Below, in pieces: positions 56,466 to 64,000 of a DNA stretch of 64,000 nt. Origin of the DNA: JAKFWI01 sp031398975. GTDB taxonomy: Bacteria > Pseudomonadota > Alphaproteobacteria > Caulobacterales > Aquidulcibacteraceae. The translations under genes and the position numbers were made by a program. Position 1 is the first letter of the stretch. Each line of letters starts with the position of its first letter. The notes below the pieces were generated by a model. The model saw only the letters and a program-made list of their open reading frames with translations. It did no database searches and was not told where the DNA came from. The stretch covers positions 62,001 through 126,000 of the forward strand of contig JANNOI010000008.1 of the NCBI GenBank assembly GCA_031398975.1, read 5' to 3'.

Positions 56466-57847
56466 TCGAGCAGGGCGGGCAGGGTGGCGGCCAGCCCGTC
56501 CAGCGGGCCGGAGGACAAGAGCAGCACCACCTCCTCCCCCGTCAGCGCGCCGCCCAGCAGGTCGAGCGCCTGCGCGCCCCCGTCCACGCTCTCGCACTCC
56601 ACCCCGGCGGCGCGGATGCGGGCCGCGATCTCGGTCTGGCTGAGCTGGCGGTGGCTTCCCGAGCCGTGGACGGGCGGGGGCAGCAGCACCACGCGCGAAA
56701 CGCCGGCGAACACCGTGTCGTACCATTCGAGCGCCTGCGCGTTGCGCCAGCTGAAGGCGTGCGGCTCGAACACCACGACCAGCGGCCGGCCGGGAAAGTG
56801 GAGCGCGATCGCCTCCACCGCCGAGCGGGCCTTCTCATAGGAGGAGCCGAACCCCTCATAGGCGGGCGCGCGCGAGCGCGTGGTCTTCTTGTCCAGCCGC
56901 CGCGCGACGCCGCGGAAGCGCGGGACCGCACGGACCAGATCGTCGGCCCCCACGAGCTTGAGCTCCAACAGCAGCGCCGCCGCCCCGACGATGTTCTCCA
57001 CATTGTGCAGGCCCAGCATCTGCGTCGCGAGCGGGAGGGGCGGGCCGTTCGGCGTGTGCAGGGAAAAGCGCGTTGTTTCCCCGATCTCGATGTCGGCGCC
57101 GACATAGTCCGCGCCGCGCTCGAGCCCGTACCAGAGCGCCGGGCGCGCCCCCGCCAGCCGCCGCAGCGCCTCGTAGCGGTGCGCGCATACGAGCAGGCCG
57201 TCCGCCGGCGTCATCGCCGCCAGCTTCGCGAACGGGGCCTCGTAGCTTTCATAGGTCGGGAACATGTTGACGTGGTCGTGCACGAGCGAGGTGATCAGGG
57301 TGTGGCGCGGGTGGTAAAGCTCGAACTTGGAGCGCCGGTCCTCTCCGGAGACGACGTACTCGTCCCCCTCCAGCACGAATTCGGGGTCGCTCCCGCCCCA
57401 GCCGGTGCGGTCGAGATCGAGGGGCACGGCGCCGATGAAATAGCCCGGGTCGCGCCCGGCCGCGCGCAGCAGAAACGCGATCAGCGCCGTGAGGGTGGAT
57501 TTGCCGAAACTGCCGGCGATGACGATGTTTTCGCGCGCCTGCGTTTCCCGGCCCAGGATTTCGGGGAAGGTATGGATGGGGACCCCGCGGGCGCGCAGCG
57601 TGAGAAGCTCGCGATTGTCCGCCCCGTGCAGTTTGGCGCTCGCGCCGAGGACGGCGTAATCGATCCGGGCCGGCAGGCGGGCGGGGTCGAACCCGTCATG
57701 ATAGGCGACGCCGAGGGTGTCCAGATAGGTGCTGACGGGGGGATAGACGCCCTCGTCGGAGCCGGTGACCGTATGGCCCTGCGAGACTAAAACCGAAGCC
57801 AGCGCGCTCATGCCCGCGCCTGCGACGCCCAGGAAATAGATGTTCAT
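56444..57847 (-). CDS. Mpl-like Mur ligase family protein
   Basis: A 467-residue ATP-dependent ligase resembling Mpl, which reattaches recycled L-Ala-D-Glu-mesoDAP tripeptide to UDP-MurNAc. It shares the MurC/Mpl start IYFLGVAGAGMSALA, GSDEGVYPPVSTYL and the Mpl-like RRSKFELYHPRHTLITSL. The ATP loop is AGSFGKSTLT (G112-K116), not the AGTHGKTTT usual in MurC and Mpl, and FVLEGDEY replaces VIEADEYD. It keeps a C-terminal MurC-like domain (VVFEPHAFSWRNAQAL). True Mpl activity is therefore uncertain. The 3' end overlaps gcd by 22 bp; it is divergent from the peroxiredoxin gene. Confidence 0.82.
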   Translation of the reverse strand: MNIYFLGVAGAGMSALASVLVSQGHTVTGSDEGVYPPVSTYLDTLGVAYHDGFDPARLPARIDYAVLGASAKLHGADNRELLTLRARGVPIHTFPEILGRETQARENIVIAGSFGKSTLTALIAFLLRAAGRDPGYFIGAVPLDLDRTGWGGSDPEFVLEGDEYVVSGEDRRSKFELYHPRHTLITSLVHDHVNMFPTYESYEAPFAKLAAMTPADGLLVCAHRYEALRRLAGARPALWYGLERGADYVGADIEIGETTRFSLHTPNGPPLPLATQMLGLHNVENIVGAAALLLELKLVGADDLVRAVPRFRGVARRLDKKTTRSRAPAYEGFGSSYEKARSAVEAIALHFPGRPLVVVFEPHAFSWRNAQALEWYDTVFAGVSRVVLLPPPVHGSGSHRQLSQTEIAARIRAAGVECESVDGGAQALDLLGGALTGEEVVLLLSSGPLDGLAATLPALLDQRFADA

Positions 57848-57926
57848 GCGCGCCCGTGGTAGCCAAGCGCGGCGGAAAGTCGAGGCCGGTGATCCGTGCG
57901 CGCCGCCTTCCGCCGCAGGAGCCGCC

Positions 57927-58469
57927 ATGACGCCCAATCTAGCCAAACCCTTCCTCGCCGTGCTCGCCGCCGGAGCGATCCTGTTCTCCGGCAGCGCGCA
58001 TGCGGCGCTTGCGGTCGGGGCCAAGGCGCCGACCTTCGCCGTGCCGGCCGCGCTGGCGGGAAAACAGATCACGTTCGACCTCGCCGCCGCGCTGAAAAAG
58101 GGCCCGGTCGTTCTCTATTTCTACCCGAAAGCCTTCACCGCCGGCTGCACGGCGGAAGCGCACGAATTCGCGGAGGCGACGCCGGAATTCAACACGCTGG
58201 GGGCCACCGTGATCGGCCTGTCGGGGGACGATATCGAGACGCTGAAGCGCTTCTCCGTTTCCGAATGCCGCGACAAGTTCGCCGTCGGCGTCGCGGACAA
58301 GCCGTTGATCCAGGCCTATGACGCCGTCCTGATGGGGGACCGCTCGAACCGCACCTCCTACGTCATCGCGCCGGACGGGACGATCCTCCTGGCCTATAGC
58401 GCGCTCGATTTCCGCGAGCACGTGTCGCGCACGATGGCGGCGGTGAAGGCGTGGAAGGCCGGCCGGTAA
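57927..58469 (+). CDS. Secreted PrxQ/BCP-type peroxiredoxin
   Basis: A 180-residue thiol peroxidase with a signal peptide (MTPNLAKPFLAVLAAGAILF, cleavage near SAHA-AL). The peroxidatic cysteine is C74 in FTAGCTAEAHEF, and C114 in SECRDKF could resolve it. YFYPKAF and SYVIAPDGTILL match the AhpC/TSA-Redoxin fold. AGGAG lies 5 bases before the ATG at 57927. Export implies peroxide removal in the periplasm, possibly protecting envelope enzymes; its periplasmic reductant is unknown. Confidence 0.88.
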   Translation: MTPNLAKPFLAVLAAGAILFSGSAHAALAVGAKAPTFAVPAALAGKQITFDLAAALKKGPVVLYFYPKAFTAGCTAEAHEFAEATPEFNTLGATVIGLSGDDIETLKRFSVSECRDKFAVGVADKPLIQAYDAVLMGDRSNRTSYVIAPDGTILLAYSALDFREHVSRTMAAVKAWKAGR

Positions 58470-58510
58470 CCCCGCACGCCTTCCCGTTCAGAGCCCCCGG
58501 TCCTATCCGG

Positions 58511-59545
58511 TCAACCAAGGGCGCGGAGGGCGCCCGCGGCCCTGCGCCTGCGCGCCACGCCCGCCGCGATCAGCGTGAATGCGGCGACGCCCGCAGCGGC
58601 GGCCGCGCGCGGATGGGTGCGGGCGGTGTTGTAGAGGCTGAAGGGACGGGCGAACTTGTCCCGCCCGCGCGTGCGCCCGTCTTCGGCCGGCCCGTGCAGA
58701 TTGTCCTCGGTGGTCTTGGGGTGCGTCTTGTCGCGCAGGCCCGGATACATGATCGCCGGCGTGATGCGATCGGCGAACGCCGGCAGCCACTGCGCCACCA
58801 GCGTCATATTGCGGCCCACCCCGCCCACCGTGAGGTCGCGGATCGGGTTCTGGGCGGCGTAGAGGATGGCGTCGGCCACGACATTGGGCGTGTAGGTGGG
58901 CGGGGGGAGCTTGGCCTCGTGCTCCATCAGGTTGCGGGCGTGGATGGCGAAGGGCGTGTCGATCGCGCTCGGCTTGATCAGGGTGATCGAGACCGGCGTT
59001 TTATCGTGGATCATCTCCATGCGCAGCGTGTTGGTGAAGCCCTTCACCGCATGCTTGGCGGCGCCGTACGCGCCCAGGATCGGGTTGCCCATGTCGGAGG
59101 CGATGGAGCCCAGATTGATCAGCGCGCCGCCGCCCTCGCGGGTGCGGAACTGCGCGATGGCCGCGAGCGACCCGAACACGGTGCCGAAATAATTGGTCTG
59201 GAACACGCGCATGTGGTCCTTCACCGGGGTCTCGGCCAGCGTCGCGTAGACGGCCGCGCCGGCATTGTTCACCCAGGTGTCGAAGCCGCCATAGATCTGC
59301 ACCGCCATCTCCGCGATACGCGCGACGTCCAGCTCTTCGCCGACGTCGGCGACGACATATTCCGCCTGCCCGCCCGCGGCGCGGATCGCCTCCGCCGTCT
59401 GCATCAGCGCTTCCTCGTTGCGCGCGGCGAGCACGAGGCGCGCGCCCGCCTTGGCGGCCTTGCGCGCGGTGACGAGGCCGATGCCCGACGTCGCCCCCGT
59501 CAACACGATGACCTGCTGATTCAAGGGCTTGAGCTTGGCTTTCAT
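58511..59545 (-). CDS. Short-chain dehydrogenase/reductase with C-terminal membrane anchor
   Basis: A 344-residue SDR. The NAD(P) motif is VLTGATSGIGLVTARKAAKA, followed by NNAGAAVYATLAE, the catalytic Ser in NLGSIAS and YGAAKHA with the catalytic Tyr and Lys. The C-terminal 55 residues are an extension ending in a hydrophobic helix (AAAAAGVAAFTLIAAGVA) and a basic RRRR cluster, which would tether it to the inner membrane with the catalytic domain in the cytoplasm. GGAGGA lies 6 bases before the ATG. Substrate unknown. It is divergent from murC. Confidence 0.88.
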   Translation of the reverse strand: MKAKLKPLNQQVIVLTGATSGIGLVTARKAAKAGARLVLAARNEEALMQTAEAIRAAGGQAEYVVADVGEELDVARIAEMAVQIYGGFDTWVNNAGAAVYATLAETPVKDHMRVFQTNYFGTVFGSLAAIAQFRTREGGGALINLGSIASDMGNPILGAYGAAKHAVKGFTNTLRMEMIHDKTPVSITLIKPSAIDTPFAIHARNLMEHEAKLPPPTYTPNVVADAILYAAQNPIRDLTVGGVGRNMTLVAQWLPAFADRITPAIMYPGLRDKTHPKTTEDNLHGPAEDGRTRGRDKFARPFSLYNTARTHPRAAAAAGVAAFTLIAAGVARRRRAAGALRALG

Positions 59546-59649
59546 GGGGTATCCTCCGACCTCTGAGCCCAACGGGCCGCGCGCGCCGGGGTTCCGCGCT
59601 TGCATCAGGGCCACGGGCGCGCTCCCATGGCGCACCCCCAGGAGCCGCC

Positions 59650-61074
59650 ATGACCACCCCGCCGGACCTCGCCGCCCGCCGCATCCCCTTCGACACCGGC
59701 CCAGTTCATTTCATCGGCATCGGCGGGATCGGCATGTCAGGGATCGCGGAGGTGATGCTCAATCTGGGCTATCAGGTGCAGGGCTCGGACGCGCGCGAGA
59801 GCGTCAATACCGAGCGGCTGCGCGCCGGGGGCGCCAGCGTGTTCATCGGCCACGATCCCGCCCATGTGCGCAATGCCGGGGTGGTGGTGATCTCCTCGGC
59901 GATCAAGGCGGGCAATCCCGAGATGGAGGCCGCGCGCGCGCGGGGCGCGCCGGTTGTGCGCCGGGCGGACATGCTGGCCGAGCTGATGCGGTTGAAATGG
60001 GCGGTGGCGATCGGGGGCACCCACGGCAAGACCACCACCACCTCCATGGTCGCGGCCCTGCTGGAAGCCGGCGGCAAGGACCCCACCGTCATCAATGGCG
60101 GCATCATCAACGCCTATGGCTCGAACGCCCGCCTCGGCGCCGGCGACTGGATGGTGGTGGAGGCCGATGAGAGCGACGGCACGTTCACGCGCCTGCGCGC
60201 CACCGCGGTCGTGGTCACCAATATGGATCCCGAGCACCTCGACCATTACGGCTCGGCGGAGGCGATGAACCAGGCCTTCCAGACCTATGTGGAGAATATC
60301 CCGTTCTACGGCTTCGCCGTGCTATGCGCGGACCACCCCCAGGTGCAGGCGCTGGCCGCCCGCGTCCAGGACCGGCGCACCATAACCTACGGCTTCAACC
60401 CCCAGGCCGATTTCTGCGCCGCCAATGTCCGCCCGGGCCGCGAGGGCTCGACGTTCGACATCCTCGCCCGCCGCCGCGGCAATGGCCTGGCCACCGTGAT
60501 GGAGGACGTGTTCCTGCCGATGCCGGGACGCCACAATGTGCAAAACGCCACCGCCGCCATTGCGGTGGCGCGCGAATTGGGGGTGGAGAAGGAGGCGATC
60601 CGCGCCGGGCTGAAAAGCTTCGCGGGGGTCAAGCGGCGCTTCACCACGGTGGGCGTGTGGAACGGCGTGCGCCTGATCGACGATTATGGCCACCACCCCG
60701 TGGAGATCGCCGCCGTCGTACGCGCCGCGCGCGAGGTCACGGACGGGCGGGTGATCGCGGTGGTGCAGCCGCACCGTTATTCCAGGCTTCGCGACCTGTT
60801 CGCCGATTTTTCCACCTGCCTGAACGACGCCGACGTCGCGGCGGTGAGCGAGGTCTATTCCGCCGGCGAACGCCCGATCGAGGGCTTCGACGCCGACGCG
60901 CTCGTCAAGAGCCTCCTCGCCCACGGCCACCGCCGCGCCCTGAAGCTCGACACCCTCGACGCGCTGCCCGATTTCGTCCGCGCGGAGGCCAGGCCGGGCG
61001 ACATCGTGCTGTGCCTGGGCGCGGGCGACATCACAACCCACGCCAACGCGCTGCCCGCCCGGCTGGGCGCGTGA
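59650..61074 (+). CDS. murC: UDP-N-acetylmuramate:L-alanine ligase
   Basis: A 474-residue Mur ligase that adds L-Ala to UDP-MurNAc. The start VHFIGIGGIGMSGIAEVM, GSDARESVNTERL, the ATP loop AIGGTHGKTTTTSM, VEADESDGTFTRLRATAVVV and the C-terminal RLIDDYGHHPVEI and VVQPHRYSRLRDLFADF identify it. It belongs directly after murG in the alphaproteobacterial dcw order but lies after an inserted block here, with its own upstream region. murB, ddl, ftsQ, ftsA and ftsZ do not follow it. Confidence 0.96.
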   Translation: MTTPPDLAARRIPFDTGPVHFIGIGGIGMSGIAEVMLNLGYQVQGSDARESVNTERLRAGGASVFIGHDPAHVRNAGVVVISSAIKAGNPEMEAARARGAPVVRRADMLAELMRLKWAVAIGGTHGKTTTTSMVAALLEAGGKDPTVINGGIINAYGSNARLGAGDWMVVEADESDGTFTRLRATAVVVTNMDPEHLDHYGSAEAMNQAFQTYVENIPFYGFAVLCADHPQVQALAARVQDRRTITYGFNPQADFCAANVRPGREGSTFDILARRRGNGLATVMEDVFLPMPGRHNVQNATAAIAVARELGVEKEAIRAGLKSFAGVKRRFTTVGVWNGVRLIDDYGHHPVEIAAVVRAAREVTDGRVIAVVQPHRYSRLRDLFADFSTCLNDADVAAVSEVYSAGERPIEGFDADALVKSLLAHGHRRALKLDTLDALPDFVRAEARPGDIVLCLGAGDITTHANALPARLGA

Positions 61075-61097
61075 CGGCGCCGGCCGACGGCGGTACC

Positions 61098-61684
61098 ATG
61101 ACGTTCATGAGCACCCACGTCCGGATCGGACCCGCGGAGCCCGGCGAAGCCCGTTTCGCCTATGATGACTTTGTCAGAATGGGCGAAAGCGGCGCCTTTG
61201 GCGAACGCGTACGTATGGAATTGCGGCGGGGAAAGTTGATCGAAATGCCGCGCGAGGGCGATCTGCACCAATATGTGCGGCATCGATTGATGGTCTTGTT
61301 CGTGGCCCTCGCGCCCCGATTTCCCCGGCATATCGCTGGCTTTCCGATGTCACCGTCAAGATTTCAGACGAGGACGTGGCGATCCCGGATTTCGTCTTCG
61401 GCGGCCCGTTCGAACGCGAAAAACCATTCACGCCGGACAAGGTCGCGTTGGCGGTGGAGATCGGGGTCAGCAGCGCCCCGTATGATCGCACCGTAAAACG
61501 CGCCGATTACGCCGCCGCCGGGTTCCCGGAATATTGGCTGATCGAGCCCCGCGCCCAGCTTGTCCGGGTGTTCCGCGCGCCGCTGGACGGGGAATATGGC
61601 GAGGCGTTCCTGCGCCGCGCGGGGCAGGCGCTGGCCTTGCCGTTTGCGCCAGAGCTTACGCTCGATCCGGGCGATTTGCTGTAA
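61098..61684 (+). pseudogene. Uma2-family PD-(D/E)XK nuclease-like gene, frameshifted
   Basis: The two halves of a Uma2 protein lie in different frames. From ATG 61098 the product reads FAYDDFVRMGESGAFGERV, ELRRGKLIEMP and HQYVRHRLMVLF; the continuation after about 61325 is in another frame, reading WLSDVTVKISDEDVAIPDF, VALAVEIGVSS and RADYAAAGFPEYWLIEP to the stop at 61682-61684. The switch coincides with TTTCCCC, where adding one base would restore about 195 residues. It is either a real disruption or a base-call error. Uma2 proteins are nuclease-fold proteins of unclear role, often in multiple copies. It lies 23 bp after murC. Confidence 0.85.
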
Positions 61685-61753
61685 AACGCGCGCCCTCCCG
61701 CCGGCCAGCCTTGAGGGTGGGGCGGCTTCCCGATCCGGAAACCGATCATACCT

Positions 61754-62242
61754 ATGCCAAACGCGGCCGAGCCGCGCGGAAACGGCTTGATGGGTTCGCA
61801 CCTGATCCGGCTGCGCCTGGCGGCGTGGGGCGCATCGCTTCTTTTGTTCGCGCTTGTTTGGGCGTGGATGGCGCTGGCGCGACCGCAGCGGGCGCCGGCC
61901 GAAGAGCAGGGGGCGTGGACGTCCGTCAGCCTCGTTTTCACGCCCGCGCCCGCTGAAGCGGAGCCCGAAACGGCGCCGGAGGCGGAGGCTCCGCCCGCGA
62001 AGGCGCCCGCAGCGCTTCCCGCGCCGGCGGCGGCGACGGGCGGGGCGGCGGGCGCGGGCGCGGGCGCGGTGGTGCTGTGGCGGCGCGAGCCGGACGGAAC
62101 GATCCGGTTCGTCTCGCCCGAGCAGTACGAGCGCTGCAGCGACGCCCGCGCCCGCAACGTCGAGGCCGGCGACTGCCCCAGCCGCACCGAGCGCGCCCGC
62201 TACGCCCCGCCGCTTTCCCCGATCGAGCAAGCGGGCCCTTGA
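61754..62242 (+). CDS. Hypothetical membrane-anchored Ala/Pro-rich protein
   Basis: A 162-residue protein with one N-terminal helix (LAAWGASLLLFALVWAWMAL), an Ala/Pro/Glu-rich flexible linker (about 60-105) and a small C-terminal domain containing LWRREPDGTIRFVSPEQYER and two cysteines in CSDARARNVEAGDC that could form a disulfide. The layout recalls envelope-spanning linkers such as TonB-like proteins but no TonB motif is seen. An in-frame ATG at 61790 with GGAAA upstream may be the true start. No family recognised. Confidence 0.6.
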   Translation: MPNAAEPRGNGLMGSHLIRLRLAAWGASLLLFALVWAWMALARPQRAPAEEQGAWTSVSLVFTPAPAEAEPETAPEAEAPPAKAPAALPAPAAATGGAAGAGAGAVVLWRREPDGTIRFVSPEQYERCSDARARNVEAGDCPSRTERARYAPPLSPIEQAGP

Positions 62243-62291
62243 CCGGGGCAGAATCTGTTACCGTGCCGGCGCGCATTCACCGGGACACCCC

Positions 62292-63137
62292 ATGCTCCGC
62301 ACCGCCATCGTCTATGATTTCGACGGGACGCTCGCCCGCGGCAACCTGCAGGAGCGCAGCTTCATCCCCGATATCGGGATGAGCCACGACGCCTTCTGGC
62401 GCGAGGTGAAGCATCTGGCGCGCGCGGAAAACGCCGACGAGATCCTCGTCTACATGCACCAGATGGTCCAGCGCGCGCGCGCCGCCGGCCGGGCGGTGAC
62501 GCGCGAGCAATTGCGCGCCCACGGCGCCGAGCCAGATTTCTTCGACGGCCTCGAAGACTGGTTCGACCGCATCGACAGCTTCGGGCGCGATCTGGGCATG
62601 GACATCGACCATTACGTCATCTCCTCCGGCATCTATGAGATGATCGAGGGCTGCGCCCTGTTCGGCCGCTTCCGTCAGGTGTTCGCCTCGCGCTTCCTGT
62701 ACGACCGCAATGGCGAGGCCGTGTGGCCGAGCGTGGCCATCAATTACACCACCAAGACGCAATTCCTGTTTCGCATCAACAAGGGGATCGAGAGCGTCTG
62801 GGACACCGAAGCGATCAATAAATGGGCCTCGGAGGACCGCCGGCCCATGCCGTTCGAGCGCATGATCTTCATCGGCGACGGCGATACTGACATCCCCAGC
62901 ATGAAGATGGTCACGAGCCAGGGCGGCTGCGCGATCGCCGTGCTCGATCCCTATCGCTGGAACGACCCGCTCGGCGTCGGCAAGATCCACAAACTGATCG
63001 CGGAGGACCGCGTGAACTTCGTCGCCCCCGCCGATTACCTGCCCGGCGGCCAGCTCGACGTAATCGTTAAAGGCGCGCTCGGACGCATCGCGCTGCGCGC
63101 GGGGGTGGACCTTGCGGAAGCGGAAATGGCGGGGTGA
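62292..63137 (+). CDS. HAD-superfamily hydrolase
   Basis: A 281-residue phosphatase-like protein. Motif I is VYDFDGTLARG (D9 nucleophile, D11), motif II the Ser in VISSGIYEM, motif III a Lys in the central part, and motif IV FIGDGDTDIPSMKM. A helical cap domain fills residues 20-95. The sequence resembles phosphoserine-phosphatase-like HADs found widely in proteobacteria; substrate unknown. The ATG at 62292 is 49 bp after the upstream stop. It is convergent with the histidine kinase, 16 bp apart. Confidence 0.87.
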   Translation: MLRTAIVYDFDGTLARGNLQERSFIPDIGMSHDAFWREVKHLARAENADEILVYMHQMVQRARAAGRAVTREQLRAHGAEPDFFDGLEDWFDRIDSFGRDLGMDIDHYVISSGIYEMIEGCALFGRFRQVFASRFLYDRNGEAVWPSVAINYTTKTQFLFRINKGIESVWDTEAINKWASEDRRPMPFERMIFIGDGDTDIPSMKMVTSQGGCAIAVLDPYRWNDPLGVGKIHKLIAEDRVNFVAPADYLPGGQLDVIVKGALGRIALRAGVDLAEAEMAG

Positions 63138-63153
63138 GCGAAAGCGCCCCCGC

Positions 63154-64000
63154 TCAGCCTACCGCCTCCATGGCCGCCCGCGCGGCGGGCGTGGCCACGA
63201 GCCAGAGGTCTTCTTCGCACGTGTCCGGCGTGGGCAGGATTGCAGGGATGCGCAGGGTGAAGGTCGAGCCCACGCCCGGCGCGCTCTCGACGCGCACCTC
63301 TCCGCCCAGCAGGCCCGCGAGGCGCTGGGTGATCGCAAGGCCAAGGCCGGTGCCGCCATATTCGCGGGTGGTGGAGGCGTCGGCCTGTACGAAGGGCTGG
63401 AACAGCCGCCCGATCTGAGCCGTGCTCATGCCGATGCCGGTGTCGGTCACTTCGAAGCAGAGATCGGGGCCTTGACGCGAGGCGTGCAGGCGCACCCGGC
63501 CGTTGCGCGTGAATTTGACGGCGTTGGACAACAGGTTGAGCAGGCACTGGGTAAGCTTCTGGCTGTCCGTGCGGGCAAAGCCCAAATCCGGCGCGCAAGC
63601 CGTCTCCAGCGCGTCGCCCTGGCGCTGGGCCTGGGGCGCGACAGTGGCGGCGGCCTCTTCCACCAGCGCGCGCACATCCACCCGCGCGGCGACCAGATCC
63701 ATTTTCCCGGCCTCGATCTTGGCCAGATCGAGCACTTCGTTGATCAGATGCAGGAGGCGGCGCCCCGCCGCGAGGATGCGGCGCAGGTCCCCGAGGCTCT
63801 GGTCGGGCCCGCCCGCTTGGCCTGTATCCTCGATGAGGATCTCGGAATAGCCGATGATCGCGTTCAGCGGCGTGCGCAGCTCGTGGCTCATATTGGCGAG
63901 GAATTGCGACTTGGCGTGGTTGGCGGCCTGGGCGTCCCGCTCGGCCCGGCGCAGCGCGCGCACAGCTTCGCCCAGCGCCGCGTCGCGGGCCGCCAATTCC
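63154..64000 (-). CDS. Sensor histidine kinase, C-terminal part (5' end beyond window)
   Basis: The frame is open to the right edge, so the N-terminal sensory part is missing. About 282 codons are visible: a coiled coil (LRRAERDAQAANHAKSQFLA), the H-box MSHELRTPLNAIIGYSEIL, the N-box CLLNLLSNAVKFT, the G1 box VTDTGIGMS, the F-box LFQPFVQAD and the G2 box GGTGLGLAI. After the ATPase domain there are about 25 residues and no receiver domain, so it is not a C-terminal hybrid. The partner regulator is unknown. Confidence 0.93.
   Translation of the reverse strand, partial: ELAARDAALGEAVRALRRAERDAQAANHAKSQFLANMSHELRTPLNAIIGYSEILIEDTGQAGGPDQSLGDLRRILAAGRRLLHLINEVLDLAKIEAGKMDLVAARVDVRALVEEAAATVAPQAQRQGDALETACAPDLGFARTDSQKLTQCLLNLLSNAVKFTRNGRVRLHASRQGPDLCFEVTDTGIGMSTAQIGRLFQPFVQADASTTREYGGTGLGLAITQRLAGLLGGEVRVESAPGVGSTFTLRIPAILPTPDTCEEDLWLVATPAARAAMEAVG

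Noticed and set aside
52798..59545. The block between murG and murC as a genomic island or prophage
   Set aside because: No integrase, transposase or tRNA site is seen and base composition looks like that of the neighbours; kept only as a rearrangement.
61318..61345. Programmed -1 frameshifting in the Uma2 gene
   Set aside because: The sequence does not provide an in-frame X-XXY-YYZ heptamer and no stimulatory structure is evident; mutation or base-call error is simpler.

Overview
This window is a contiguous, very G+C-rich piece of an alphaproteobacterial chromosome, densely packed with housekeeping genes. Lineage indicators are the ubiK / lgt / midA and ybjN / proC neighbourhoods, the DjlA-like / small membrane protein / AmpD amidase / rnpB / mraZ series leading into the division and cell wall (dcw) cluster, a petABC operon with an alphaproteobacterial Tat-exported Rieske protein, and long-form S-adenosylhomocysteinase. 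The order or genus cannot be resolved from reading alone. No tRNA, rRNA, CRISPR array, transposase, prophage or plasmid gene was seen.

Layout. 1-5.1 kb: hisI (cut by the window edge) and folE, cysS, then yidC, rnpA and rpmH on the minus strand. 5.2-9 kb: a VTT-family membrane protein, an FAD disulfide oxidoreductase and a histidine kinase, ending in a two-hairpin repeat. 9-13.5 kb: a sugar aminotransferase, a GT2 glycosyltransferase, glmS and an unknown helical protein. 13.6-20.2 kb: a plus-strand run of an unknown anchored protein, phosphomanno/glucomutase, ugd, pgi, gpmA and a stand-alone RibD-type deaminase, i.e. hexose-phosphate and nucleotide-sugar metabolism. 20.1-24.1 kb (minus): lgt, midA, kdsA and a GT4 glycosyltransferase. 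24.2-26.4 kb: ubiK, ybjN, proC and a Nudix hydrolase. 26.4-30.5 kb: hemF divergent from petABC. 30.5-34.1 kb: MTA phosphorylase, hemerythrin, ettA and an ABM-fold monooxygenase. 34.2-37.8 kb: a TPP riboswitch with thiC, then ahcY. 38-41.3 kb: an ion channel, DjlA-like protein, small membrane protein, amidase and rnpB. 41.5-52.7 kb: mraZ-rsmH-ftsL-ftsI-murE-murF-mraY-murD-ftsW-murG, mostly with overlapping stop and start codons. 52.8-59.5 kb: an inserted block (acyltransferase, PQQ glucose dehydrogenase, Mpl-like Mur ligase, secreted peroxiredoxin, membrane-anchored SDR) separating murG from murC. 59.6-64 kb: murC, a frameshifted Uma2 gene, an unknown anchored protein, a HAD phosphatase and a histidine kinase that runs off the right edge.

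How the parts relate. Much of the window feeds the cell envelope: glmS, the mutase, pgi and ugd make sugar precursors; kdsA makes the Kdo precursor; glycosyltransferases, WbpE-type aminotransferase and acyltransferase decorate surface glycans; lgt matures lipoproteins; yidC inserts membrane proteins; the mra/mur/fts genes build the septal wall. Energy and cofactor genes (petABC, hemF, ubiK, midA, folE, thiC, PQQ dehydrogenase) are interspersed.

Most notable points: rpmH lies entirely inside an out-of-frame 5' part of rnpA, with no canonical rnpA start downstream of it; a TPP riboswitch whose leader carries a perfect anti-Shine-Dalgarno segment; a family of about 100-bp two-hairpin intergenic repeats; a palindromic operator candidate between ahcY and a channel with an atypical selectivity filter; a large extra loop in cytochrome b; and the interrupted dcw cluster containing an atypical Mpl-like ligase.
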